From Bacillus sp. CHD6a (GTDB taxonomy: Bacteria; Bacillota; Bacilli; Bacillales; Bacillaceae_I), in NCBI RefSeq assembly GCF_001293645.1, contig NZ_LBMD01000006.1, positions 62,001-126,000 on the forward strand: DNA of 64,000 nucleotides, given 5' to 3'. How positions within the stretch are numbered: the first letter of the stretch is position 1; each line of letters begins with the position of its first letter. Shown piece after piece: positions 35,065 to 43,408 of the stretch. The position numbers and the translations under genes are program-made. The notes under the pieces were generated by a model. That model saw only the letters and a program-made list of their open reading frames with translations. It made no database searches and was not told the origin of the DNA.

Positions 35065-36075
35065 ATGAGTGGAAAGCGCTGGGCCGCATTAGGCATTGCG
35101 GCATTATTATTTTTTGTGTCAATTGTCACAAGTTTGGCAACACAACCTATGGAAAGCCCCACATCGGATTCTTTTTCAGATCTTTTCGGAGGGGAAGAAG
35201 AGTTTATTGAGGAAGTTATGGAAGACGGTAGTCCTAACCGTAAGATTCTTGTTCTAGAAGTTAATGGTGTTATCCAAGATACAGGAAGCGACGTGACTTC
35301 TGTATTCCAATCTCCAGGGTATAACCACCGTCAATTTTTAAGAATGCTTGATCAAGCCAAAGAAGATAATTCTGTTAAAGGAATTATCGTGCGCGTCAAT
35401 ACACCAGGTGGTGGCGTTTCTGAAAGCGCTGAGATACATAAGAGACTGGTGGAGATTAAAGAAGAAACAGAGAAGCCGATTTATATTTCTATGGGAGCAA
35501 TGGCAGCTTCAGGTGGATACTATATCGCTGCACCTGCCAACAAAATTTTCGCTTCGCCTGAGACCATCACCGGTTCAATTGGTGTTATCATGCAAGGCAT
35601 AAATTACAAAGAGCTTGCTGAAAAATATGGTGTGAAATTTGATACCATTAAGAGTGGGCCATACAAAGATATTATGTCCCCGACAAAAGATATGTCTGAG
35701 GAAGAGCGTCAAATACTTCAATCAATGGTAGACAATATGTACGATCAATTTGTAGAGGTCATTGTCGAAGGAAGAGGAATGAGTGAATCGGAAGTAAGAA
35801 GAATTGCGGATGGAAGAATCTATGATGGCCAACAAGCGAAAGATATCAACATAGTCGATGAGCTTGGCTATTTTGAAGATGTTATTGAGGCAATGAAGAA
35901 AGACCATGATATGGGGAACGTCCAAGTTGTTCAATACACAGAAAACCTAGGCTTAGGTTCTTTATTCGCCATGAACGCTCAAGCTCTATTAAAACCAGAG
36001 TCTGAAATGCAGATGTTAGCAAAGCTTATTAATCAACCAAATTCTCCAAGACTAATGTACTTGTATGCAGAGTAG
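35065..36075 (+). CDS. sppA: Signal peptide peptidase SppA
   Basis: This membrane serine protease of family S49 degrades remnant signal peptides. It has one N-terminal TM (about residues 7-25). The catalytic Ser149 is in GAMAASGGYYIA and Lys201 in SGPYKDIMSP, offset by two from the B. subtilis dyad Ser147/Lys199. NTPGGGVSESAEIH is the conserved S49 block. It has 336 aa, with AGGAGG before the ATG, and leads a probable operon with yteJ, 12 bp downstream. Confidence 0.95.
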   Translation: MSGKRWAALGIAALLFFVSIVTSLATQPMESPTSDSFSDLFGGEEEFIEEVMEDGSPNRKILVLEVNGVIQDTGSDVTSVFQSPGYNHRQFLRMLDQAKEDNSVKGIIVRVNTPGGGVSESAEIHKRLVEIKEETEKPIYISMGAMAASGGYYIAAPANKIFASPETITGSIGVIMQGINYKELAEKYGVKFDTIKSGPYKDIMSPTKDMSEEERQILQSMVDNMYDQFVEVIVEGRGMSESEVRRIADGRIYDGQQAKDINIVDELGYFEDVIEAMKKDHDMGNVQVVQYTENLGLGSLFAMNAQALLKPESEMQMLAKLINQPNSPRLMYLYAE

Positions 36076-36087
36076 GAGGGAGAAGAA

Positions 36088-36621
36088 ATGAGAGATGAGC
36101 AAAATAATGAGTATACAAATGAGAATGTAGTGCATGAAGACGTGAACATAGCCGGAAATAATGGAATGTTGCCTGCGCAGGAAATAACGGTTACCGAATA
36201 TCGATATGCAGGGTTTTGGATGAGACTTTGGGCATTTCTGTTAGATCTATTAATCATTTGGAGCATCGGAGCGATTGTGATATTCCCGATTTTTAGACTG
36301 CTAGGAGTATCGACTAGTAAAAGCTTCATGTTCTCCCCTGCAACGATTGCCACTACTATCGTGCTATATGGATATTTTATTCTTATGACAAAGTATTTTA
36401 AACAGACGTTAGGCAAAATGGTGTTTGGTTTACGGGTGGTCGACCTAAAGGCCAATGACCTTTCTTGGAGAACCATCTTCTTTAGAGAAGGTGTAGGACG
36501 TTATATTGCTTTAGTCTATGCACCTATTACCTACATCGTATTTCTTGTGGCAGCTTTTACAAGCAAAAAGCAAGGTGTACACGACCTTATTGCAGACACG
36601 ACAGTCGTTCATGAAAAATGA
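36088..36621 (+). CDS. yteJ: RDD-family membrane protein YteJ
   Basis: This 177-aa RDD domain protein has YAGFWMRLWAFLLDLLII at the first helix (the Arg-Asp pattern that names the family). Three TM segments lie at about residues 42-64, 80-102 and 140-160. LGKMVFGLRVVD is conserved. B. subtilis YteJ is encoded with SppA and is reported to modulate it. The start follows GGAGGGAGAAG. It ends just before a terminator. Confidence 0.9.
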   Translation: MRDEQNNEYTNENVVHEDVNIAGNNGMLPAQEITVTEYRYAGFWMRLWAFLLDLLIIWSIGAIVIFPIFRLLGVSTSKSFMFSPATIATTIVLYGYFILMTKYFKQTLGKMVFGLRVVDLKANDLSWRTIFFREGVGRYIALVYAPITYIVFLVAAFTSKKQGVHDLIADTTVVHEK

Positions 36622-36623
36622 CC

Positions 36624-36665
36624 AATAAACCTGAAGTCCATAGTGACTTTAGGTTTATTTTTTTT
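36624..36665 (+). terminator. yteJ terminator
   Basis: AATAAACC pairs with GGTTTATT around an inner GAAGTC/GACTTT stem and is followed by TTTTTT. It would be inside ytfI if that gene were started upstream, which is a reason to place the ytfI start at 36708. Confidence 0.8.
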
Positions 36666-36707
36666 ATGCTAGGAGATAATGGAAGGGGGAGGAAAGGGTG
36701 TGATAGT

Positions 36708-37409
36708 GTGATTTGGGCCATAATAATCTTTGCCGTCATTATTCTTCTTTTAATCATGGTTCTCGTCACTAAAATTACCATTCAATTTTACTACCATCAT
36801 CAACAAGATAATGATCAGATGACAGTGAAACTAAGTGCATGGTACGGCTTGTTGCGTTACACCATTGATGTACCTTTAATAAGTGTGGATAAAGAAACAG
36901 CATCCATTCATGTCGAGGAAAAGACCAAAGTTGGAGGCGGAAATCCGTCTAAAGGAAAACAAAAAGAGAAAGATTTTTCTCCAAAAGAGATATGGCAGAG
37001 CTTTGAAGATACATATGAACTGGTGCGCCACGTTGTGGGCATGCATGAGATAGTAAGAAGAATGCTTTCAAGAGTTCAAGTGAATCACTTGGAATGGCAT
37101 AGTAACGTTGGATTAGGAGATGCAGCCCATACTGGAATGATTGTTGGGGCAGGTTGGACGATTAAAGGTGGGATTGTTGGCTTTTTAAGTAGGTATACAG
37201 ACTTCCGAGCTCGACCGGTACTCTCCATCACTCCATATTTCCAGTATGTTGTTTCTCAGACAATGTTTAAGTGTATGATTCGGTTTCGAATCGGGCATGC
37301 TATGTTGGCAGGAATAAGAATCGTTAAATATTGGAAGGGCGGTAGACCAAAGTTTAAAACCCGTCCTTTATCCGTGTTGTCCAAAGAGGATAATCACAAA
37401 TCCATGTAA
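36708..37409 (+). CDS. ytfI: DUF2953 membrane protein YtfI
   Basis: The N-terminal TM helix VIWAIIIFAVIILLLIMVLV is followed by a beta-rich region, a Lys-rich linker (about residues 70-90) and a second hydrophobic stretch (GMIVGAGWTIKGGIVGFL). I start at GTG 36708 behind GGAGGAAAGGGTG, giving 234 aa. The in-frame ATG codons at 36618 and 36666 lie inside or directly next to the yteJ terminator. In B. subtilis it precedes the sporulation gene ytfJ; its function is unknown. Confidence 0.85.
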   Translation: MIWAIIIFAVIILLLIMVLVTKITIQFYYHHQQDNDQMTVKLSAWYGLLRYTIDVPLISVDKETASIHVEEKTKVGGGNPSKGKQKEKDFSPKEIWQSFEDTYELVRHVVGMHEIVRRMLSRVQVNHLEWHSNVGLGDAAHTGMIVGAGWTIKGGIVGFLSRYTDFRARPVLSITPYFQYVVSQTMFKCMIRFRIGHAMLAGIRIVKYWKGGRPKFKTRPLSVLSKEDNHKSM

Positions 37410-37429
37410 TAGCATATAGGAGGATCAAA

Positions 37430-37909
37430 ATGTCTGAACATCCAATTAAGAGTCTTATGACAACAGCGATGGAAAATTTAAAGGATATGATTGATGTTAA
37501 TACCATCATTGGGGATCCAGTAGAAACGCCTGATGGAAGTGTCATTTTGACTGTTTCCAAAGTAGGATTTGGGTTCGCAGCAGGAGGAAGTGAGTTCCAA
37601 GGTGGGAGCTCTTCAGGACCTGAAAAACACGATGGCGGTGGGAATCAACAAAACCAAGGTCACAAACTTCCATTTGGAGGAGGTAGTGGGGGTGGCGTAT
37701 CCATCACTCCAATCGCTTTCTTGATTGTAAATTCGCAAGGAGTGAAAATGCTTCACCTTGATGAGAGCACAAGTATCTATGAGAGATTACTGGATCTGGC
37801 TCCACAGGCAGTTGAGAAAGTTCAACAAATGTTGAATAACAATAAACATAACAATGGAAATCACGCTGACCATTCCTACAACAACCATAAGCAGGATTTA
37901 GACTTCTAA
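37430..37909 (+). CDS. ytfJ: GerW-family sporulation protein YtfJ
   Basis: This 159-aa protein has the family core MTTAMENLKDMIDVNTIIGDP followed by GSVILTVSKVGFGFAAGGSEF, then a Gly-rich segment and ITPIAFLIVNSQGVKML. In B. subtilis ytfJ is forespore-expressed, and GerW proteins are needed for full spore germination. AGGAGG lies 8 bp before the ATG, 20 bp after ytfI. Confidence 0.92.
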   Translation: MSEHPIKSLMTTAMENLKDMIDVNTIIGDPVETPDGSVILTVSKVGFGFAAGGSEFQGGSSSGPEKHDGGGNQQNQGHKLPFGGGSGGGVSITPIAFLIVNSQGVKMLHLDESTSIYERLLDLAPQAVEKVQQMLNNNKHNNGNHADHSYNNHKQDLDF

Positions 37910-37938
37910 AAAGCCAACTGCACAGCAGTTGGCTTTTC
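37908..37938 (+). terminator. ytfJ terminator
   Basis: AAAAGCCAACTGC pairs perfectly with GCAGTTGGCTTTT. Confidence 0.88.
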
Positions 37939-37959
37939 GTTTGGTTGAACGGGGAGTCG

Positions 37960-38062
37960 GGGTATATCAAGAAACCTAGGGCAGTGGATATCAAGGAATT
38001 TCGGGATATATCAAGAAAACTAGGGTGGAAATCAAGAAACCTAAAGATATATCAATAAATTT
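37960..38062 (+). repeat. ~20-24-bp tandem array (GATATATCAAGAAAC-type)
   Basis: Five units carry (T)ATATCAAGAAA(C)CTAGGG. The shared C falls at 37968, 37992, 38012, 38033 and 38053 (steps 24, 20, 21, 20). It sits between the ytfJ terminator and the tpx promoter. The octamer GGATATAT is shared with the array at 50775. Confidence 0.75.
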
Positions 38063-38134
38063 ACACATTCCGACAAATTTTGAGCCCTACTAAAAACCAA
38101 CACTTCCCCCTCCACACAAACAAAGATTGATTAA

Positions 38135-38163
38135 TTGCAAAACTTAAAAAACATAGCTATTAT
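38135..38163 (+). promoter_or_regulatory. tpx promoter
   Basis: TTGCAA (38135-38140), a 17-bp spacer and TATTAT (38158-38163). Confidence 0.65.
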
Positions 38164-38199
38164 TACAAGTGTACATACAATTTGAGGAGGGAAATTATC

Positions 38200-38700
38200 A
38201 TGGCAAACGTAACATTCAAAGGCAACCCAATGACACTAGTCGGAAGTGAAGTGAAAGTGGGCGATCAGGCTCCAAACTTCTCCGTTCTTGCAAACGACCT
38301 ATCTCCAGTAACATTGGAAAACTACAAAGGATTCAAGAAACTAATCAGCGTAGTCCCTTCCATTGATACAGGAGTATGTGACCAACAAACCCGTAAATTT
38401 AACGAAGAGGCAGCAAAGCTTGATAACGTAAAAGTTATTACAGTTAGCATGGATTTGCCTTTCGCTCAAAAACGCTGGTGTGCAGCTAGTGGGCTTGACA
38501 ATGTTGAGGTAGTATCCGACCACCGTGACGCTTCCTTCGGTGAAGCATACGGCGTACTAATGCAAGAGCTACGTCTACTTGCCCGCTCCACGTTTGTTGT
38601 GGACTCCAATGACAAAGTAACATACGTTGAATACGTAGGGGAAGGTACAGACCACCCTAACTATGAAGCGGCAATTGAAGCAGTAAAATCTGCAGAATAA
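38200..38700 (+). CDS. tpx: Thiol peroxidase Tpx
   Basis: This atypical 2-Cys peroxiredoxin uses thioredoxin to reduce hydroperoxides. Peroxidatic Cys60 is in DTGVCDQQT and resolving Cys94 in KRWCAASG, matching the family spacing. The start [10 protein letters not shown] at 38200 follows GAGGAGGG; an ATG 18 bp upstream lies before the ribosome site. It is 166 aa. It is upstream of ytxK-ackA as in B. subtilis (YtgI). Confidence 0.96.
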   Translation: MANVTFKGNPMTLVGSEVKVGDQAPNFSVLANDLSPVTLENYKGFKKLISVVPSIDTGVCDQQTRKFNEEAAKLDNVKVITVSMDLPFAQKRWCAASGLDNVEVVSDHRDASFGEAYGVLMQELRLLARSTFVVDSNDKVTYVEYVGEGTDHPNYEAAIEAVKSAE

Positions 38701-38730
38701 TACCTTACTCAAAACCATTGCAACAAGACG

Positions 38731-38765
38731 AGCAGACTGTGATAATAGCAGTCTGCTTTATTTTT
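38731..38765 (+). terminator. tpx terminator
   Basis: AGCAGACTG pairs with CAGTCTGCT, followed by TTATTTTT. Confidence 0.85.
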
Positions 38766-38820
38766 GCCCAATCTCCATGTAAAATAGGAATACTGAAAAT
38801 TTGATTGGGAGTAGCCCCCC

Positions 38821-39005
38821 TGTTGATTGGAGTGCAAGGTGTGAGACTCCTCGAAAATGCTAGCGCATTTTCTTCGTGCGATGAATCGCTGCCGAAGCCT
38901 TTCTTGTCCTGAGGAAGATAGAGGTAGGTTGAGAACCCGCAGACGAAGCCGAGGAGGCTCAAGCACCGTCCCTAGGAAAGCGAACACCTGGAACGCAAAT
39001 CAACA
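38821..39005 (+). repeat. Palindromic repeat core with a ~59-bp internal insert
   Basis: Its ends are TGTTGATTGG and AAATCAACA. At 185 bp it is about 60 bp longer than the other cores. The extra DNA (about 38852-38910) lies between two TCCT tetramers within the usual GACTCCT|GAGG block. It contains GAAAATGC-TAGC-GCATTTTC and a second CTTCG..CGAAG hairpin with an inner GCGAT/ATCGC stem. Confidence 0.78.
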
Positions 39006-39043
39006 GGAGTAAACCCAAGTTACCCATAAAAAGGAGTGGCACG

Positions 39044-40039
39044 ATGTCCATTACAAAACTAGAAAATACATTTTCCTTATTTGATACAACCGCACAAATT
39101 CTGCAAGAAGAACTAGACTGTACATACCTAGAAGCACTAGCAGAAACTGCAGAAAACCTCTTTCACGGCGCAGTCATCCAAGAAGAAGTATCAGAAGTGA
39201 CCAAACGAAGGCTGGAGAAAGAATACAGCAAACAAAATTTTGCGTCCCTTCAAAAAGAAGAAATTAGAAAAGGTTTCCAACTAGCCATCCTTAAAGGAAT
39301 GAAAGATGCAGTTCAAGCTAACCACCAAATGACGCCAGATGCCATCGCCATGTTTATGGGCTACCTTGTCGGAAAATACACCTCACATCTGCAACAGATG
39401 ACTATGTTGGACCCTGCCATCGGTACAGGAAACCTTCTTACAGCAGTCCTTAACCACCAGCCCAACAAAAAACTAGAAGCGTTTGGTGTGGATGTGGACG
39501 ACTTGTTAGTAAAGCTTGCCTATAACAATGCCAACCTCCAAGAGCAGGCAATCAGCTTATTCAACCAAGATGGCTTAAGCAACCTATTTGTAGAGCCAGT
39601 TGATGTGGTAGTGAGTGATCTTCCTGTTGGCTACTACCCTGATGATAACAATGCTGCCAACTTCAAGCTTAAAGCAGAAGAAGGCCATTCCTATGCACAT
39701 TATCTTTTCATCGAACAAGGTTTGCGCTACACCAAACCAGGAGGACATCTGTTATTCTTGGTTCCAAACTCCATGTTTGAAGAAGAGGAAGCCAAAAAAG
39801 TCAACACTCTAATCAAAGATGAAGCGTATATTCAAGGAATGCTTCAACTTCCGGAAACTATGTTCCAAAATAAGAATCATGCAAAAAGCATCCTGGTACT
39901 GCAGAAAAAAGGAATTGGGATTGAACCTCCTAAAGAAGCTCTATTAGTAAACCTGCCAAGCTTCTCCAATATGCAGGCAATGGAAAAAATAATGAACCAA
40001 ATCAACCACTGGTTTTCTGAGCAAAAGAACAAAAAATAA
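39044..40039 (+). CDS. ytxK: Class I SAM-dependent methyltransferase YtxK
   Basis: This 331-aa member of the adenine-specific DNA methylase fold has a SAM motif I LDPAIGTGNLLTAVL (about residues 122-136). Motif IV is SDLPVGYYP (about 189-197), a variant of the usual NPPY/F, where the Asn is replaced by Ser-Asp. GGHLLFLVPNSMFE is motif VI-like. An N-terminal helical region recalls type I HsdM. No restriction or specificity gene is near. Synteny tpx-ytxK-ackA matches B. subtilis. Catalytic activity is uncertain. Confidence 0.87.
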   Translation: MSITKLENTFSLFDTTAQILQEELDCTYLEALAETAENLFHGAVIQEEVSEVTKRRLEKEYSKQNFASLQKEEIRKGFQLAILKGMKDAVQANHQMTPDAIAMFMGYLVGKYTSHLQQMTMLDPAIGTGNLLTAVLNHQPNKKLEAFGVDVDDLLVKLAYNNANLQEQAISLFNQDGLSNLFVEPVDVVVSDLPVGYYPDDNNAANFKLKAEEGHSYAHYLFIEQGLRYTKPGGHLLFLVPNSMFEEEEAKKVNTLIKDEAYIQGMLQLPETMFQNKNHAKSILVLQKKGIGIEPPKEALLVNLPSFSNMQAMEKIMNQINHWFSEQKNKK

Positions 40040-40073
40040 CTATGCTATTCTTCAGAAAATAACGAATATATAA

Positions 40074-40087
40074 GGTAAGCGTTACCA
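40074..40087 (+). promoter_or_regulatory. cre box upstream of ackA
   Basis: GGTAAGCGTTACCA has two mismatches to the cre consensus but a perfect GGTAA-GCG-TTACC palindrome. It is centred about 56-57 bp before the predicted start of transcription. That is the activating geometry known for CcpA at B. subtilis ackA. Confidence 0.7.
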
Positions 40088-40101
40088 AACAGGGAAGCCT
40101 C

Positions 40102-40130
40102 TTGCAAATGCAGTATCACGGTGTTTAAAT
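40102..40130 (+). promoter_or_regulatory. Probable ackA promoter
   Basis: TTGCAA (40102-40107), a 17-bp spacer and TTAAAT (40125-40130). It was chosen partly because it places the cre box near -57. Confidence 0.5.
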
Positions 40131-40237
40131 GAAAAAGGTATATATAATATCGGAACTTTGCACAAGATAGGTAGAGTGTAAATACATTTAATCATCCATC
40201 CCAGTGTGACCATATAAAAGGAGTTGTACGTATCGTC

Positions 40238-41425
40238 ATGTCAAAAGTTATTGCAATTAATGCAGGAAGCTCTTCTCTTAAATTCCAATTGTTCGAAATG
40301 CCTAGTGAAAATGTTATTACAAAAGGATTAGTGGAACGTATCGGTTTAAACGATGCTGTTTTCACCATCTCTGTGAACGGCGAAAAAGTAACAGAAATTA
40401 CAGACATTCCAGAACACGGGGTAGCAGTAAAAATCTTATTAAAAAAACTAATCGATCTTAACATCATCAAAAGCTTTGATGAAATCACAGGAATTGGCCA
40501 TCGCGTTGTACATGGTGGGGAAAAATTCAATGATTCTGTACTCATCACGGATGAAGTGTTAAGTCAATTAGAAGGACTTTCAGAGCTTGCACCACTTCAT
40601 AACCCGGCAAACATTGTAGGAATTAAAGCATTTAAGGAAATCCTTCCTAATGTACCGGCAGTGGCTGTATTTGATACAGCATTCCATCAATCCATGCCAG
40701 AAAAATCGTTCCTTTACAGCTTGCCTTATGAGTACTATGAAGACTATGGAATCCGTAAATATGGTTTCCATGGTACCTCCCATAAATATGTTTCCGAACG
40801 TGCTGCAGAATTACTTGGCAGACCGGTTGAGCAACTGCGCCTGATTTCTTGTCACCTTGGGAACGGAGCAAGTATTGCTGCAATCGAAGGCGGAAAATCC
40901 ATTGATACTTCCATGGGCTTCACACCTCTTGCAGGTGTAGCAATGGGAACTCGCTCTGGTAATATTGATCCTGCTTTAATCCCATTCATTATGGAGAAAA
41001 CAGGCAAAACAGCTGATGAAGTATTAGAAGTATTAAACAAACGCAGTGGTATCCTTGGGGTTTCTGGATTCTCCAGTGATCTTCGTGATATTGAATCCGC
41101 TGCAACAGAAGGTAACGAGCGCGCAGAACTTGCATTAGAAGTATTCGCAGGGCGTATCCATAAATATATTGGTTCTTATGCTGCAAGAATGTACGGAGTA
41201 GACGCGATCATCTTTACTGCAGGTATTGGTGAGAACAGTGATGTAATCCGTGCGAGAGTTCTTCAAGGACTAGAATTCATGGGCGTATACTGGGATCCAG
41301 CATTGAACAAAGTTCGTGGTAAAGAAGCTTTTATTAACTACCCGCACTCTCCAGTTAAAGTCATCGTTATTCCAACAAATGAAGAAGTAATGATTGCTAG
41401 AGATGTAATGAAAATAGCATTATAA
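40238..41425 (+). CDS. ackA: Acetate kinase AckA
   Basis: This enzyme converts acetyl phosphate and ADP to acetate and ATP in overflow metabolism (EC 2.7.2.1). [14 protein letters not shown] at the N-terminus is the phosphate-binding signature. [12 protein letters not shown] and FTAGIGENS are the other ASKHA motifs. It has 395 aa. AAAGGAG precedes the ATG. A cre box and promoter upstream fit CcpA activation. It works opposite to AcsA, whose gene is also in this window. Confidence 0.97.
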   Translation: MSKVIAINAGSSSLKFQLFEMPSENVITKGLVERIGLNDAVFTISVNGEKVTEITDIPEHGVAVKILLKKLIDLNIIKSFDEITGIGHRVVHGGEKFNDSVLITDEVLSQLEGLSELAPLHNPANIVGIKAFKEILPNVPAVAVFDTAFHQSMPEKSFLYSLPYEYYEDYGIRKYGFHGTSHKYVSERAAELLGRPVEQLRLISCHLGNGASIAAIEGGKSIDTSMGFTPLAGVAMGTRSGNIDPALIPFIMEKTGKTADEVLEVLNKRSGILGVSGFSSDLRDIESAATEGNERAELALEVFAGRIHKYIGSYAARMYGVDAIIFTAGIGENSDVIRARVLQGLEFMGVYWDPALNKVRGKEAFINYPHSPVKVIVIPTNEEVMIARDVMKIAL

Positions 41426-41429
41426 TTTT

Positions 41430-41473
41430 CAGTCCCCGATCTGTTTCATCCAATAGATCGGGGACTGTTTTTT
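41430..41473 (+). terminator. ackA terminator
   Basis: CAGTCCCCGATCT pairs perfectly with AGATCGGGGACTG, then TTTTTT. Confidence 0.92.
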
Positions 41474-41534
41474 GAACAGAATTACTATGGTATAATGGAG
41501 AAAACTAGCAGTTGGAAAAGTGAGGGGAAGAACT

Positions 41535-42395
41535 GTGTCCAATAAAAGCCAGGAAGAACAATGGAAACATAAACTTTCACAATGGGAAGAAAAACTATAT
41601 ACATACGAACCATCCCAATTTTCAGATACACTGGATCAATGGGTGGACAAGGCCTTTGATCTTCTGTCAGATGATAGTAAGCAGTTGTTTTTTGCCCAAA
41701 TCGATACATGGTTATTTCATTTACACGGCATCATTCAGCAGTCCTCCTTCCAACAGCAAGCAGAAGAACGGATTGTCAATATGGCACGTAGCTATAGCGA
41801 AGACATAAAAAGGATTGAAGATATTCGAGAACTTCCCTTATCGCAAAAAGCATTCATTGCTGAGCAGCAGATTGCCAAACAAAAGCTTTATTCGGTGATT
41901 CAAGGTGGGATGACAGGAACAGCAAAACTGTCTACCCTTACCATTGACATTCCCGTTTTTGCCGCACTAAATATTCGCACCACTCAACTTGTTGCAATGT
42001 CTTACGGCTATAGGGCAAGTACGCCTGTTGAAATGGTAAAGTCATTACAATTATTCTATGGTGCGACCATCCCAAAAAAATATCAACATGAGCGTTGGGA
42101 AACATTGAAGAGTGAATTTGGACAAGATGTTGATCATTATTTTGACGTTTTAACCGATAAAGATCATCCGACTGTATGGCTCCAACAACCTTTAATGCAC
42201 CTAATTAAGTTGTTATTTGTTGCAATACTTGGACGCAAAAAAGTAAACAATATTCCGCTTCTCGGTATGATTACTGCAGCAGGAACAAACTATTACTGGA
42301 CTAAAGAAGTTTCTGAGTTCTCCCACTACTACTACATGATGAGACACCTTGTAGAAAACGGAGAATTAGACGAATCTGAATGTGAGATGTTTTAA
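41535..42395 (+). CDS. EcsC family protein
   Basis: This 286-aa protein matches the EcsC domain (about residues 95-280). The Gly-rich amphipathic segment is IQGGMTGTAKLSTLTIDIP, followed by MSYGYRASTPVEMVKSLQ and the late IPLLGMITAAGTNYYWTKEVSEF. It may associate with membrane. A GTG start at 41535 follows GAGGGGAAG; an upstream in-frame GTG (41520) lies before that ribosome site. The EcsC function in bacilli is unclear; the ecsAB ABC transporter genes are not here. Confidence 0.82.
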   Translation: MSNKSQEEQWKHKLSQWEEKLYTYEPSQFSDTLDQWVDKAFDLLSDDSKQLFFAQIDTWLFHLHGIIQQSSFQQQAEERIVNMARSYSEDIKRIEDIRELPLSQKAFIAEQQIAKQKLYSVIQGGMTGTAKLSTLTIDIPVFAALNIRTTQLVAMSYGYRASTPVEMVKSLQLFYGATIPKKYQHERWETLKSEFGQDVDHYFDVLTDKDHPTVWLQQPLMHLIKLLFVAILGRKKVNNIPLLGMITAAGTNYYWTKEVSEFSHYYYMMRHLVENGELDESECEMF

Positions 42396-42400
42396 TGTAA

Positions 42401-42470
42401 GTTGGAAAATATAGCAGTTGCTTGGGGCAAAAAACGAAGTCTTTTGCCCCAAGCAACTGCGTCGTCCAAC
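42401..42470. repeat. Near-perfect 70-bp inverted repeat
   Basis: GCAGTTGCTTGGGGCAAAA (42414-42432) and its exact 19-bp complement (42442-42460) flank a 9-nt loop. Outer GTTGGA/TCCAAC (42401-42406 / 42465-42470) extend the stem. No T-run follows directly. It sits just after the EcsC stop and before a second, terminator-like hairpin. Confidence 0.85.
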
Positions 42471-42472
42471 AT

Positions 42473-42507
42473 AAAGACGAATATCCATAGTGGATATTCG
42501 TCTTTTA
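42473..42507. terminator. Bidirectional terminator
   Basis: AAAGACGAATATCCA pairs perfectly with TGGATATTCGTCTTT around TAG. It overlaps the last codons of the minus-strand gene ending at 42505. Confidence 0.85.
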
Positions 42508-42819
42508 TGAGTGTATTTTAGATGATGATACGTGCTGGTTCATTCGATACCACAGCCACAAATCATTGATAACACTGGCATGACCTGCAATTTCTGAATT
42601 TAATTCGCAAGACCGTTCAAAATCCGCTTCATCATTTAATTGAGCCTGCTTATCATTGATTTCTTCTTCTAATTCTTTAATCCGGTCCGGTATACTTCCC
42701 CGTATCTTTTCCCACTTTAATAAGATTTCCTGCTGTGTTTCTTTGTTATATTGAGTCCATTCTAAATCCAGCTGCGGCAAAGATATCCCAAGCCTTGGAT
42801 CCTTTATAAAAGAAAACAT
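42505..42819 (-). CDS. Hypothetical helical protein (104 aa)
   Basis: It starts MFSFIKDPRLGISLPQLD at ATG 42819, behind GGAAGGAAG; an in-frame ATG at 42855 lacks a ribosome site. A Glu/Lys/Gln-rich coiled coil (about residues 35-75) is followed by NDLWLWYRMNQH. No membrane helix or signal is present. The family was not recognised. It converges with the EcsC gene on a shared terminator. Confidence 0.68.
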   Translation of the reverse strand: MFSFIKDPRLGISLPQLDLEWTQYNKETQQEILLKWEKIRGSIPDRIKELEEEINDKQAQLNDEADFERSCELNSEIAGHASVINDLWLWYRMNQHVSSSKIHS

Positions 42820-42971
42820 CGCTACTTCCTTCCTTTTCTTCCCGTTTTTACTCATTGTATAATAACTAACGAGAACATTCTATCCATTCACCCTGTAATT
42901 TTTTCCACCTTTAATTGCCTGACACCTGACGCAAACTAGGATGGATACTTAGTTGAAAGGTGGAAACCACT

Positions 42972-43139
42972 ATGAAGAAAAAAGATCCGAAAGAAGTTTT
43001 CTCTTATGACGATAATGCAGTAAATGAGGTTCACAATCAAATTACGGATGCCTATTCAAGCGGAGTGGTCGGAGAGCAGTACAGTTCAAACGCATACCAA
43101 CCGGTAGAAGGAGAAAGTGAACATACTTCCCACGAATAA
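42972..43139 (+). CDS. Small protein, YozQ/DUF4025-like (55 aa)
   Basis: AAAGGTGG lies 8 bp before the ATG. The acidic, hydrophilic sequence contains VNEVHNQITDAYSSGVVGEQ. That segment resembles the EQVSDAY-x-EGT motif of YozQ-type small Bacillus proteins. It is followed by a hairpin (43145-43170) that could terminate it. Assignment to the family is from memory of the motif and is tentative. Confidence 0.55.
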   Translation: MKKKDPKEVFSYDDNAVNEVHNQITDAYSSGVVGEQYSSNAYQPVEGESEHTSHE

Positions 43140-43142
43140 AAC

Positions 43143-43408
43143 AAAACAGGTGCCGTCAATAAGGCACCTGTCAGACTGTCGACAAACTATAAACTAGTTA
43201 GGTTATCAGTTGGAAGAGTTGATCTCCGTTGCAGGAGCTTCGCTTTCCGCGGGCAGTCCGGAAGCCTCCTCGGGCTACGCCCTGCGGGGTCTTCCATGTC
43301 CTTTCCTCCCGCAGGAGTCTTCGCTCCTTCCACTGCGATCAACTAGAGAATTTCACTATTTTTAGCTTTGTCTACACACTGACAGGTGCCGTCAATAAGG
43401 CACCTGTT
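43143..43408. repeat. Composite repeat unit bounded by duplicated hairpins
   Basis: The 26-bp hairpin ACAGGTGCC-GTCAATAA-GGCACCTGT occurs at about 43144 and again at about 43382 in the same orientation. Internal to each, CTGTCAGACTGTCGACAAAC (left) and the complement of GTTT-like TTTGTCTACACACTGACAG (right) form an inverted repeat. A palindromic repeat core (43218-43343) occupies the centre. Confidence 0.7.
43218..43343 (-). repeat. Palindromic repeat core, inverted copy
   Basis: Its ends are GTTGATC and GATCAAC. Internal blocks are CTTCGCTTTCCGCGGGC, AAGCCTCCTCGGGC, GCGGGGTCTTCC and GCAGGAGTCTTCGC. Confidence 0.78.
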
